26,516 nucleotides of DNA, from the NCBI GenBank assembly GCA_010015675.1, contig ML977005.1:197425-223940 (forward strand). Reading direction: 5' to 3'. The first letter of the stretch is position 1, and each line of letters starts with the position of its first letter. Positions 10,101 through 20,810 of this stretch are shown here, piece after piece. A model generated the notes under the pieces. The model worked only from the letters and a program-made list of their open reading frames with translations. It was not told where the DNA came from and did not search any database. This DNA is from Byssothecium circinans (Eukaryota > Ascomycota > Dothideomycetes > Pleosporales > Massarinaceae). The translations under genes and the position numbers were made by a program.

Positions 10101-10910
10101 TATCGTAAGTTAGGGTTTATTCTTCATAAGTATAACTTTTCGTATCTAGATAACTCTTATCTATAAAGGGTCCTTCTTATAGATCTTTTTAATCTTATAA
10201 GGTGATATCTTGCTAATCTATTTAGTTTAACTAGGTAAGCTTTAGATTACTAGGCTTAATCTTTTATAGCGTGTTCTAGCAACCTTACGCGCTAGTTCTT
10301 AGCTAAACATCGTGCCCTTCTACTAATTAATAGCAGGATTATGTTTCTTAAGCTAATTATATCTAATTAACATGTCTTCTTTACTAAGATCTATAATATT
10401 AAGGGAAGTTGTATCCTTAATCCTAAGTACGTAGAATAACACTTCTTAGGTTTTTAACCTTAAGAATCCGTTGCTATAGGATATTAGTCTATCATTAGCT
10501 AATACTACTTATATTAAATGTTCTTTATTCTAATAAAGTATAGTATATTTCTTAACTACTTATAAAGAGATAATTGTCTATATAGCTTTACTATCTACAA
10601 GTACTATAAGCTTGCATCTGTGTACGCGTACCTCTACTTTTAATTAATAAACTAGTAGATCTAAGTGTCATACGTTGTATAAAGTTATTATAGAAATGCT
10701 TTTACTAGCGTAACTCTATCCCTAGTAACATCTTAGTTTTTTAACCTTCTTAGTTTTATTAGAAACTAACCTGCTCCTTATTTTTTAGATAGGTGTGTTA
10801 GGTAGCTGCTTTTATAGTAAGCTATCTATAATATGCGTGCATGCTTTATTGATAGTTTATCCCTTTGCAGGAATCCTTTCCAAAGTTTCTCTAAGAGGTG
10901 TGTTAGACAT
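7141..10910 (-). pseudogene. pol: pol of copy B, 3'-truncated chromovirus polyprotein
   Basis: Same domain order as copy A and one frame throughout, with 1068 nt from protease Asp to RT second Asp. The most plausible start is ATG 10908-10910 (MSNTPLRETL). It lies 14 nt past the gag stop in the -1 frame, though a TGA-TAA pair just upstream leaves other starts open. Protease DSG reads DSK (10587-10595). RT is FNM for the first Asp, but the YLDD box is intact (9525-9536), unlike A and G. Integrase has the CxxC first Cys as Tyr and ITN for the second Asp. The chromodomain (about 7290-7141) is the best preserved in the window, with intact YEVKEIKDLQKF. It ends within the last few chromodomain codons where Y begins, so the pol stop is lost. 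Confidence 0.9.
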
Positions 10911-10924
10911 ATGTTATCAAAGCA

Positions 10925-13045
10925 TCATTCGTAAAGCAAGTTATCGTAACTTTCTGCCTTAGTAGTTTGCGATGTATTATTAGGCGACAGGGTTCCTAGC
11001 CTTATAGAAGCTTAGGCTACGGCCGCTAGCTTATTGCTATGGGCTACCCGTTCTTAATGCTATTCGTCTAATATTATTTGCTAATATTTTATAGAATTGT
11101 TATGCTTCCTCTAGTAAGCGTCTCTTTTAGATTTATAAGGAAGAGTAAGGAGTGCATAGCATCTACAGTCCTTGTCTAGGCATTCCTCTAGAGTAAGTAG
11201 GTTGTAATCTTAACTTCTTTTATCCTACGCGGCTTCTTCTTTACAGAGCATGTAGTACATATAATTAAGAATCATCTTATATTATATCTAATCTACTTCT
11301 TCGTGCTCTTAGTCCATAGGATGTCCTAGAGGGTGTTGATATTAGTAGTCTTTAACCTCGCATTCTAGTGTATTACTATCTATAGGTCCTATTAGCTAAT
11401 AACCTATAATATACTTACTTAGCTAATACGTTTAGCAATGCTTGTCGTAGTATTTATGCTATCTAACGCGTTTATATTGCTATTGCTAACTACTAAAGTA
11501 ATAAGTGTAGCAGGCCGCTACTAGATAGTTTTTATCTAGGATTATGATATATAACATTCGCCTAGTTTGTTATCTTATCTTATCGCGTTCGCACTTGTAG
11601 TAGAGGTACTAATCTTCTTAGTAGTAATACTAATTAACCTTTTAATAAAGATCCTTCTTAGGTACCTTTACCTTAATATATTCCTTTAAAATGGATAGGC
11701 CTTAAAGTTGCATAGCTTCTACTACTACTTTGCTAGCTCTTTCGTCATATACTAATACAGGTATAATGCAAGCTAGTCCTTCGTGTGTAGTGCTAGCGTA
11801 TCTCTAATATACTCTAGCATCTAGCTATAGTTAAACTACCTAGTTTAGCACTTTATTCTCTACTAGACCTCTGCTTAGGCGTAGTGTTTCTAATTCCTAG
11901 AATTTCTTAAAGGGCGGAGTAAGATCTATGTCGCTAACGTTATTATTAGATAGTTTTGTTGCTTAGTCTAGCTCTAAAGGTAGGCAAGGAGTAGGCTGCT
12001 AACGTAGCATTTCTAGTTTATCTTCCTTAGGTCCTATTACCTTAAACTTAATTATCCTAATCTTGATTGCTCTAAGCTTGCTAGCCTAGCCTTGGTTCTT
12101 CGGGCAATCTCTGCGGAAGTGTCTTACTTTGCCGCATTAAAGACATGCCTTCTTCTCAAAGCGTTCTTAGCGTTGTTCGTAGGTTAGGCCCTCTAGCTAT
12201 CTTTTCTTGCCTTTATTAAATTGCTTTTTTTATTAGATTTTATCTATTATTACTACGTTACTATCTTAATTATACTATACTGTTTTTAGCTTTCTATATC
12301 TTTTAAAATTAGGAATTATTATCGTATCCTATTATTTCTTCTACAGCGCTTATTCGTAGAGCCTGTTATTAATTTAGGTAGCTAGGTTAATTATGTCTTA
12401 TAAGTTATCTAGCTTATTATAATAGATTATCTTATTCTTGACCATCTCCTTTAGCCCGTTATAGAAGGCTATACGCAATAGCGCATTATCCTAATTAATC
12501 TTTAATTGCAGCTATTTAAACTCTATTATATACTTTGCGACTAACTTCTCCTACTAGATTTAAGATATCTTTTGCTTTACTTAGGTCTCTTTATTAAGTT
12601 CTTTAAACACTTTCTAAATCTCTTCCTTAAATACTGTCTAGCTCTTGAAGATAGCCTTCGTGTCGTCTTTATAATACTTTATCTTATTTATAAGATAGTC
12701 GTCTATAAAGGGTTATATCTAAGTAGCTACCCTATCCTTTAGGTGCATACTAGCCGCGAGGATCTTGTCTTGTTCCCTTGTTATAGAGTTGAACTAACAG
12801 TACAAATCTATGTTAGTAAGAAATAGCTTTAAGCTATCTTATCCTCTATCGTACTTCTCTAGCGCTGTAATCTTTTTATAGAGTATAGTGTCTTTAGCCT
12901 AGAGTTAAGTAATTACCTGCATTAACCTATTAATCTATTCAGCCTATTGCTGTATCTAGTTAGCCTAGTTAGCTATTACTAATACTAGACTTAAAGTAGG
13001 TGTACTAACGCTGCTAGCGGCACGTAGGGTAGTAGGAGCTGCTAT
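10925..13045 (-). pseudogene. gag: gag of copy B
   Basis: Structural (capsid-nucleocapsid) polyprotein. The start is read as ATA 13043-13045, an ATG lost by TpG to TpA at the same codon as in G. The frame runs about 706 codons to TGA 10925-10927, with TAG/TAA at Gln and Trp positions. The capsid part matches the G copy (LKLFL.NIDLY and D.YL.NKIKYYKDDTKAIF). A CCHC zinc knuckle at 12104-12145 keeps all four ligands (C-x2-C-x4-H-x4-C), with one internal stop. The region after the knuckle (about 12090-10925) is a long Cys/His-containing extension in the same frame, with no family I can name. Part of it, about 10890-11500, looks less AT-biased than the rest. Confidence 0.85.
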
Positions 13046-13084
13046 TACGTACGTTTACGTTCTTAAACCTATAGGTAGTTAAAG
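13046..13084 (-). promoter_or_regulatory. Primer-binding-site region of copy B
   Basis: The 39 bp between LTR and gag read CTTTAACTACCTATAGG from the LTR edge and match the same place in G (16819 on). tRNA primer sites lie here in LTR elements. I cannot assign the tRNA. Confidence 0.5.
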
Positions 13085-13542
13085 TATTACTAAAGGGTAT
13101 ACTTGCTATCTTAATCTATATTAAAGGAAGCTAGTAAGTATAAGGTATATACGTTAGGTAATAGGCTTTAGTAGTTTAAGAGTTAAACGTGCGAAGCAAC
13201 TAATTCTATAATAGACTATAAAATAACTAAGTATTAATCTAGGTAAAAGATAAACTATAAAGAGTTAACTATAAAGAACTAGAATCTAAAAGATAAAGAA
13301 AATCCTTCTAGTCTTTATACTACCTATTCTATTCTTTTAATAAGTCTTTGATCCCGCCTAGAGCCTTTGCTTTTTTAGTTCCTAGGATCTCTACTTAATC
13401 CTAGGATCTATAGGATCCTTAGGCCTTAGCAGGATTATGATTACGTAACTAACGCTTTGACCTTACCTGACGCCGTACCATCCGATACTCTCCCTAAGCG
13501 TATTGTTCCTGCGTGGCTGCGCTCATCCATTGTCTTGTAACA
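13085..13542 (-). repeat. 5' LTR of copy B (458 bp)
   Basis: Starts TATTAC (from TGTTAC) and ends GTAACA, with AGTAT just outside. The part next to gag is homologous to the A and G LTRs. The outer half (about 13340-13542) is not, and holds its own palindrome (13400-13423, CCTAGGATC...GATCCTTAGG) and repeated CCTAGGATCT. The outermost 110 bp is comparatively GC-rich and less mutated. Confidence 0.87.
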
Positions 13543-13547
13543 AGTAT
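13543..13547. repeat. Target site duplication AGTAT (right)
   Basis: Direct partner of 779-783, immediately outside the 5' LTR of copy B. Confidence 0.88.
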
Positions 13548-13737
13548 AGATTTTTATAAAAATTAGACACTGCTTTATATTATAGCTTATATAAGCTATT
13601 TTCTTATAGCTAACTATTTATATTACTACTATATATATATATAAAGTTTATTAAAAGAAAGGAAGTAAGAATATCTAGCTAGATAAAATATTTATTTATA
13701 TTTTTCTAATTTTAGGAATCTCTACCTTCCCTACGCT
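13543..13737. repeat. Right arm of fold-back element X, outer part
   Basis: Inverted copy of about 1-180 (GCAGTGTCTAA, the alternating TA tract, AAAGAAAGGAAGTAAGAATA, CTAATTTTAGGAATCTCTACC). It may run a few bases further, since comparison is limited by the window start. 13738-13799 after it is unassigned: no gene or repeat recognised. Confidence 0.87.
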
Positions 13738-13799
13738 AATTCTCTAATAGGTCTAGGCTGCACGCTATAATTTAAGTACTAATAGGTGTATTATCTATA

Positions 13800-14751
13800 A
13801 CGTAAAGCACCACCGAACCGCCCACACCACCGAACCGCTCAAAAGCTTGGCATTGGAAAATCAAAACAGGATNNNNNNNNNNNNNNNNNNNNNNNNNNNN
13901 NNNNNNNNNNNNNNNNNNNNNNNNNNNNNNNNNNNNNNNNNNNNNNNNNNNNNNNNNNNNNNNNNNNNNNNNNNNNNNNNNNNNNNNNNNNNNNNNNNNN
14001 NNNNNNNNNNNNNNNNNNNNNNNNNNNNNNNNNNNNNNNNNNNNNNNNNNNNNNNNNNNNNNNNNNNNNNNNNNNNNNNNNNNNNNNNNNNNNNNNNNNN
14101 NNNNNNNNNNNNNNNNNNNNNNNNNNNNNNNNNNNNNNNNNNNNNNNNNNNNNNNNNNNNNNNNNNNNNNNNNNNNNNNNNNNNNNNNNNNNNNNNNNNN
14201 NNNNNNNNNNNNNNNNNNNNNNNNNNNNNNNNNNNNNNNNNNNNNNNNNNNNNNNNNNNNNNNNNNNNNNNNNNNNNNNNNNNNNNNNNNNNNNNNNNNN
14301 NNNNNNNNNNNNNNNNNNNNNNNNNNNNNNNNNNNNNNNNNNNNNNNNNNNNNNNNNNNNNNNNNNNNNNNNNNNNNNNNNNNNNNNNNNNNNNNNNNNN
14401 NNNNNNNNNNNNNNNNNNNNNNNNNNNNNNNNNNNNNNNNNNNNNNNNNNNNNNNNNNNNNNNNNNNNNNNNNNNNNNNNNNNNNNNNNNNNNNNNNNNN
14501 NNNNNNNNNNNNNNNNNNNNNNNNNNNNNNNNNNNNNNNNNNNNNNNNNNNNNNNNNNNNNNNNNNNNNNNNNNNNNNNNNNNNNNNNNNNNNNNNNNNN
14601 NNNNNNNNNNNNNNNNNNNNNNNNNNNNNNNNNNNNNNNNNNNNNNNNNNNNNNNNNNNNNNNNNNNNNNNNNNNNNNNNNNNNNNNNNNNNNNNNNNNN
14701 NNNNNNNNNNNNNNNNNNNNNNNNNNNNNNNNNNNNNGTGGTGCTTTACGT
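13800..14751. mobile_element. Fot1/pogo-like element K, body unsequenced
   Basis: Left TIR ACGTAAAGCACCACCGAACC and right terminus GTGGTGCTTTACGT are perfect inverted matches where both are visible, and TA flanks both sides (13798-13799, 14752-14753). The left TIR holds two exact CACCACCGAACCGC units (13808-13821, 13825-13838) 17 bp apart. CpA and TpG are abundant and unmutated, unlike neighbouring copies, which suggests a recent arrival. 13873-14737 is N (865), so nothing can be said about its transposase. Sibling copies are about 1.85 kb, so the gap length may be arbitrary. Orientation is unknown. Confidence 0.85.
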
Positions 14752-14753
14752 TA

Positions 14754-16036
14754 TATATAATAATAATATATATAACTTTAATAAGACTAGCTTTTAGATA
14801 GGTATTATTAGCTCTATAAAAGTAGTTACTAGCTTAAAGAAGTAAGAAAGGCCTACAATAGTTTAGCTAGGCAATAAAAAGTAGGTAATAGATATCTAAA
14901 GTATATATTTAAATAGTATATTTACCTTACTATTTATTATATATAAAGGACGTGTCTATATCTCTTTGTAGTACTAGGAAGCTAATATACTACGTAATTA
15001 GAAGCTTTTAATCTTAGAGAATAGATAGACAACTAATAAGCTTAGTCTTATATAGTTAAAGCACTTTAACGCGTATATAAAGGCAAGAACTATTAGTATC
15101 TATTAGTTGCTAATTTTAGATAGCTATAAAAGCTACCTAAATTAAGATTTTAAGGATTATTATTATAATAATAAGATTCTTATACTCTATATGCTACTAT
15201 ACTTGTCATATATCCTCTAGCTACTTAATGTAGTATTATTCTCGCTACTTAAGCGTAAGTACTCTAAGATTATTTAGGGCTTAGCGTAATAGCGTATTTT
15301 TTATATTAATAAGGAAACATTCCTACTAGCCTTTAAAGACACGTTTTTAAGCGTGTTTATAGTTTAGAACTAGTAAAAGGCCTTTAAGGCAATAGGGCTA
15401 GTCCCTCTAAACGCGTAGGTAGTACTTAATTACTTTAATATATATATATGCACCCTACTAGGACCCCTACTACTAGAGACGCTATAGCTATTAAGGACTC
15501 TAAGTAATATACGCGAATTTAGCTTATAGTTAAAGTTTATACGTAGTTCTATTACCTAGTTACTATAAACAGCGTAGGATAAGCTTTTATAGCTTGTTAA
15601 AGGTACTAAGTTAGTGCTGCATTATACTACACTTATAAAGTCGCGTATTAAACAGCAACTTGTAGTTATAACTAAGCGTAAAACACGTAAATGTAAGTAT
15701 ATTTAAAACGGTAATATTATAAAGTATAGTCCTATAGTAGACTAGAATAGTTCTAAACTATTAAGAATAGTTTAGAACTATAAAAAGGCAAGGGTAAAAG
15801 GTAAAAGTAAGGTATAATAACTAGGTATTTAGTGCTATAGTAACTATAGTAAGACTAGGTATAATATAAGAACTTATTAAGCTAATAAAAAGGGTTCTTC
15901 TAAGTTAGAGGCTAGTACTTAGTATATATTTTTAGATAGTAATACAGACGATAATAATAATATAGTTAAGTAAGTTAGTATTGCTAAGGAAAAGTAGCTG
16001 CTTTAGTAGTATAGCCGCTTTAGTAGTAGAATATAT
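14754..16036 (+). pseudogene. Fot1-like transposase D, 5'-truncated
   Basis: C-terminal two-thirds of a Tc1/mariner-pogo DDD transposase and right TIR. It begins at the first DDE motif (IYNFNKTSF, Asp now Asn), and keeps the second Asp (LILDSYKSY) and the third-motif region (LQLLNVVLFSLL, Asp now Asn). The stop is near 15971-15973. The CCHC knuckle is damaged (Cys to Tyr). The TIR is about 15988-16036, with two TACTACTAAAGCRGCTA units when read inward. The missing 5' part is not found left of K. 16037-16102 after it is unassigned spacer. Confidence 0.8.
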
Positions 16037-16102
16037 TAGAGCGTATAAATACCTACTAAACTAGCTAAATAAGTTATAATAACTTTGTAGCTAGTTTATA
16101 TA

Positions 16103-16319
16103 ATGTAATCTACTATCAAATAGCCTAAACTATGAAATAGCCTAAAATTCCTTAGCAACACTAATACTATCTTTAACGCGAAAATGCCTTAATAATACCG
16201 CTCTAAATAACTCTAATATAAAGGTAGACTATAGCTTGCCCTTACCGCATATAATAGAGGCTAATTTAAAAGCTATTAAAGCGCTGCTAAGGCTTTTAAC
16301 GTTAAGTATTACATCCTTA
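16103..16319 (+). pseudogene. Fot1-like element H, N-terminal fragment
   Basis: TIR ATGTAATCTACTATC (TA at 16101-16102), then ATG 16184 and the psq-type HTH region of the transposase, aligning base for base with copy C (18612 on), with stops at expected Gln codons. It is cut at 16319 by the LTR of G. The rest would lie beyond the window to the right. Confidence 0.8.
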
Positions 16320-16818
16320 TATTACGAATAGAAAGGATATAGGGTATTCAGGACTAGACAGTACAGCGCAAGGTGTATTAAGCCTAGGAGATAGCGACAC
16401 AATAATACGCAGGGCAGGATTAGGTTAGCAGTTATATAACAGTAGGATGCTTAGTAAGATTAGTAGTCTTAGCACTAAGCAACCTAAGTATAAGATGCTT
16501 AGCATAATCTGTAGGATTGCTGCTAAGCATACTAATTATAACAGCTTAAAGGAATAGAATAGGTAGGATAAAGACTAGATAGATCTCTTTTATCTTTTAG
16601 ATTCTAGTTCTTTATAGTTAACTCTCTTTAGTTTATCTCTTACCTAGATTAATACTTAGTTATTCTATAGTTAGTTATAGAATTAGTTATCTTTAGATAA
16701 ACACCCTTTATACGTTTACCTCTTAAATTACTAAAGCCTATTACCTAAAGTATATACCTTATACTACTAACCTCCCCTAACACGGATTAGGATCTAGTAA
16801 GTATACTCCTTAGTAACA
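16320..16818 (+). repeat. 5' LTR of copy G (499 bp)
   Basis: Starts TATTACGAATAG (canonical TGTTAC) and ends CTTAGTAACA. It is closest to the A LTR. The U3 core has a 10-bp perfect inverted repeat (ATGCTTAGCA at 16495-16504, TGCTAAGCAT at 16521-16530) plus related GCTTAG palindromes around 16447-16480. Next to gag, 16819-16855 is the likely primer-binding region. Confidence 0.87.
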
Positions 16819-16855
16819 CTTTAACTACCTACAGGTTTAAGAACCTAAATATATA

Positions 16856-18530
16856 ATAGCGACTCCTACTACCCTACGCGCTGCTAGTAGTAGTATTAGT
16901 ACACCTGCTTTAGGTCTAGTATTAGTAATAGCTAGCTAGGCTAACTAGATATAGTAGTAGGCTGCATAGATTAATAAGTTAATATAAGCAATAGCTTAAC
17001 TCTAGGCTAAAGATACTATACCTTATAAAAAGATTATAGCACTAAAGAAGTATAATAGAGGATAAGATAGCTTAAAGCTATTCCTTACTAATATAGATTT
17101 ATACTATCAGTTCAACTCTATAACAGGGGAATAAGATAAGATCCTTACGGCTAGAATACACCTAAAGGATAAGGTAGCTACCTAGATATAACCCTTTATA
17201 GATGACTATCTTACAAATAAGATAAAGTACTATAAAGACGACACTAAGGCTATCTTTAAGAACTAGACAGCATTTAAGGAAGAGATTTAGAAGGTATTTA
17301 AAGAACTTAATAAGAAGACTTAGGTAGAGTAAAAGATATCTTAGATCTAGCAAGAGAAGTTAATTGCAAAGTATATAATAGAGTTTAAGTAACTATAGTT
17401 AAAGATTAATTAAGACAACGCGCTGTTATGCACGGCTTTCTATAATAGGCTAAAAGAAATAGTTAAGGATAGGATAATCTATTACAATAAACTAGATAAC
17501 TTATAAGATATAATCAACCTAGCTACTTAAATTAATAATAGGCTTTACAAACAAGCGCTATAGAAGAAGTAAAAGGATATAATAATTATTCCTAACTTAA
17601 GAAGATATAAGAAATTAAAGATACTATAATATAACTAAGACGGCGATATAGTAATAATAGATAAAATCTAATAAAAAAAGTAATTTAATAAAGGTAAAGA
17701 AAGATAGCTAGATAGCCTAACCTATAAATAACACTAAGAACGCTTTAAGAAGAAGGTATATCTCTAATATAGTAAAGTAGGATACTTCTATAAAGACTAC
17801 CTAAAGAGCTAGGGATAAGCTAGGAAGCTTAAGGTAATTAAGATTAGGATAATTAAGTTTAAGGGAATAGGACCTAAGGAGAGTAGTTTAGAAGAGCTAT
17901 AAAAGTAGCTTACTCCTTACCTACTTTTAGAACTAAAATAGACGACTAAACTATCTAATAATAATATTAGCAATATAGATCCTACCTTAGCCTAAATAAT
18001 AAGCTCTAATGTTAAGTATAAGCTAGCCTGTCTCTTAAACTAGATAGATAACTATAAGGTCCTTTAACAGCTTAAAGATAATCTATGCTAGATATATAGG
18101 GAAGACTTATATAAAGTAGAAATATATACCTAAGATATACTAGTACGTAGGGGACACGCTAACAAAGTAATAGTAGTAGTAATAAAGGAGTAGGGCCTAT
18201 AAATAAAGGTATAATAAATTAAGATTAATAATAAATATAATAAAGTTAATTAGTATAACTATATAAGGGAACACTATGTTACCTACCTATAGGAGAGGAG
18301 GAGCGTATAATATGCGCCTAAAAAAGCCTCTTACGCTCTTCTCCTAGAAAAGGACTACTTAGAAGACAACTACTATATATACTACTTTAAGTATTAGCGA
18401 TACTAATATAAACACCTAGGATAGAGCAAGTACTATAATACGTATTACTAGATACACTAGCTAAGCAAGTATATTATAAGGTATTAGCTAGCCAGTTAAC
18501 TAGATAGTAAAATATTAATATATAAGGATA
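16856..18530 (+). pseudogene. gag: gag of copy G, 5' part
   Basis: The start is ATA 16856-16858, in place of ATG before an Ala codon. The capsid region is in one frame with stops at Gln/Trp (for example KVFKELNKKT then stop). The zinc knuckle at 17759-17800 keeps its C-x2-C-x4-H-x4-C spacing, but all four ligands are now Tyr (TGY and CAY to TAY). This is diagnostic of RIP and leaves no metal site. A Cys/Tyr-rich stretch follows (about 18360-18500). Fot1-like C interrupts the frame at 18530 and gag resumes at 20383. Confidence 0.85.
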
Positions 18531-20380
18531 ACGTAAAGCACTATTAAACCGCCCACACTATTGAATTGCTTAACTTTCCTTAGCAACACTAACACCATCT
18601 TTATCACAACAATGCCTCAACAATACCGCTCTAAACAAATCCAACACGAAGGCAGACTACAGCTTACTCTTGCCGCATATAATAAAGGCTAATTTAATAG
18701 CTATTAACGCGCTACTAAGGCCTTTAACGTTAAGCATCGTATCTTTACTAAATGCGCTAGAAGAATACTATTCTAACTAGAAATAGTACTAAACCATTTA
18801 AAACTATCCATAACTAAGTAGGAGACGCTTATCCTATACATCCTTAACCTTAATTCGCGAGGATTCGCGCCTACGTTAGGTGAAGTGTTAGATATAGCGA
18901 ATAAACTACTACGCGAGTAAGGTAGTAAGAAAGTAGGCATTAACTAAGTAAAATAGTTTGTAAACTGTTTAGAATAGTTATAAATAGTTTAGAACTATTT
19001 AAAAGACTATTAAAAGGTACAATAAGAAAATCCTAAGGTAGTTAGCGCGTAGTTTAAGCTTATATAAGATACTAAAGCAAAGTACGGCGTACATAATAAT
19101 GATATATACAACTTTAATAAGACTAGCTTTTAGATAGGTATTATTAGCTCTATAAAAGTAGTTACTAGCTTAGAGAAGCAAGAAAGGCCTACAACGGTTT
19201 AGCTAGGTAATAAAAAGTAGGTGATAGATATCTAAAGTATATGTTTAAATAGTATATTCACCCTACTTTTATTATATATAAAGGACGCGTCTACATCTCT
19301 TTATAGTACTAGGAAGCTAATATACTACGCAATTAAAAGCTCTTAGTTTTAGAGAATAGATAGATGACTAATAAGCTTAGTCTTGCGTAGTTAAAGCACT
19401 TTAACGCGCATACAAAAGTAAGAGCTATTAGCGTCTATTAGTTGCTAATTTTAGATAGCTACAAAAGCTACCTAAATTAAGATTTTAAAGATTATTATTA
19501 TAATAATAAGATCTTTACACTTTATATGCTACTACACTCGTTATACATCCTCTAGCTACTTAATGTAGTGTTATTCTCGCTGCTTAAGCGTAAGTACTTT
19601 AAGATCGTTTAGGGCTTAGCGTAATAGCGCGTTTTTTACGTTAATAAGGAAGCATTACTACTAGCCTTTAAAGACGCGTTTTTAAGCGTATTTACGGTTT
19701 AGAACTATTAAAAGGCCTTTAAGGTAATAGAGCTAGTCCCTCTAAACGCGTAGGTAGTACTTAATTACTTTAATATACGTATACGTACCCTACTAGGACC
19801 CCTACTACTAGAGACGCTATAGCTATTAAGGACTCTAAGTAATACACGCGAATTTAGCTTCTAGTTAAAGTTTATACGTAATTCTATTACTTAGTTACTA
19901 TAGATAGCGTAGGATAAGCTTTTATAGCTTATTAAAGGTACTAAGTTAGTGCTGCATAACACTACGCTTATAAAGGCGCGCATTAAAAAGCTTAAAAAGT
20001 AACTTACAGTAGTAACTAAACGTAAAACACGTAAGTATAAGTATATTTAGAAGGGTAGCACTATAGATTATAGTCCTATAGTAGACTAGAATAGTTCTAA
20101 ACTATTAAGAACTATTTAGAACTATAAAAAGGTAAGAGTAGAAGGTAAATGTAAAGTATAATAACTAGGTGTTCACCACTATGGTAACTATAGTAAGGCT
20201 AGGCATAACGCAAGAACGTGTTAAGCTAATAAAGAAGGTTTTTTTAAGTTAGAGGCTAGTACTTAGTTTATTATATTAAGTAGCGATGCAGACGATAATG
20301 ATAATAAAGTTAAGTAAGTTAGTATTGCTAAGGAAAGTTAGGTAGTTCGATGGTATAGGCGGTTTAATAGTGCTTTACAT
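18531..20380 (+). mobile_element. Fot1/pogo-like element C (1850 bp)
   Basis: Full-length element. The left TIR is ACGTAAAGCACTATTAAACC and the right end is GGTTTAATAGTGCTTTACAT, with TA at 18529-18530 and 20381-20382. Motif units are spaced 17 bp apart in each TIR. It lies in the gag of G in the same orientation. Confidence 0.92.
18612..20317 (+). pseudogene. Fot1-like transposase C
   Basis: DNA cut-and-paste transposase. ATG 18612 (MPQQYRSKQIQHEGRLQLTL) opens a psq-type HTH, followed by a CENP-B-type HTH (about 18815-18960; LGEVLDIANKLLRE), then the DDD core: YNFNKTSF at 19107 (Asp to Asn), LILDSYKSYL (Asp kept), LLNVVLFSLLKR (Asp to Asn). A basic C-terminal region ends in a CCHC-type knuckle with two Cys turned to Tyr (GNYSKARHNARTC), then an acidic tail and TAA 20315. 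Besides RIP stops there is one missing base near 19275 relative to D and F, which shifts the frame. Normal length is about 566 residues, as in E. Confidence 0.88.
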
Positions 20381-20382
20381 TA

Positions 20383-20798
20383 ATATATATTTATACTATT
20401 ACCCTATAGGATATCCTCTAGAGAAAGAATATAAGGAGCTTAATTAGAACTAGTGTAAAGTACTACTAGAGTGCATATTCTACCTTCTCCTAAAGGAAGA
20501 AGTAGTATAGGCTAGGTATAGAGCTAGCTATAAACTATTACTCCCCTTAGAGTGCTTAGTAGACGTATATAAATACTATAAATTCTTAATACTTCCTAAT
20601 AAAACTAAAGAAGATGCTTTTAAACAAAAGCAAGCACTTACACGATAAATATAGTAAAAGTTACTAGAAACGCAATACTAGCTATAAGGCTATCTAGAGG
20701 ATAGGGTAGCTAAAGATAATATCTTCTATACTTAGACTATAAGATGCCTTCCTAGAGCTATTAGAAAAGAAAGTTATAATAACTTACTTTATAAATAG
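20383..20798 (+). pseudogene. gag: gag of copy G, 3' part
   Basis: Continues the gag frame after C. It ends at about TAG 20796-20798 (ESYNNLLYK), matching ESYDNLLYE before the TGA in B. The distance from zinc knuckle to stop differs from B by exactly 11 codons after removing C and one TA. Confidence 0.78.
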
Positions 20799-20810
20799 TA
20801 GTTTAATAAT

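Larger units (their letters stand above)
784..13542 (-). mobile_element. Composite Ty3/Gypsy chromovirus (copies A and B)
   Basis: A 12.76-kb minus-strand block bounded by LTR ends (TATTAC at 784, GTAACA at 13537-13542; canonical TGTTAC...GTAACA) and by the AGTAT duplication. It is too long for one element and contains two pol genes. Order in element direction: B 5' LTR, B gag, B pol (cut at 7141), fold-back element Y, A pol (cut at 5937), antisense ORF, polypurine tract, A 3' LTR, stub of B 3' LTR. The likely history is B inserted into X, then A into the 3' LTR of B, then a deletion or recombination at Y removing the 5' end of A and the 3' end of B. Both copies are RIP-degraded and cannot encode full-length proteins. 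Confidence 0.88.

Noticed and set aside
13847..14797. An open frame of about 316 codons on the plus strand
   Set aside because: Almost all of it is the run of N at 13873-14737. The few real codons come from the K terminus and from the start of transposase fragment D, so it is not a gene.
17162..17353. A 63-codon minus-strand frame rich in Leu and Tyr, looking like a membrane peptide
   Set aside because: It is antisense to the gag capsid region of G. The hydrophobic composition follows from the reverse complement of Lys/Asp/Glu-rich codons in AT-rich DNA.
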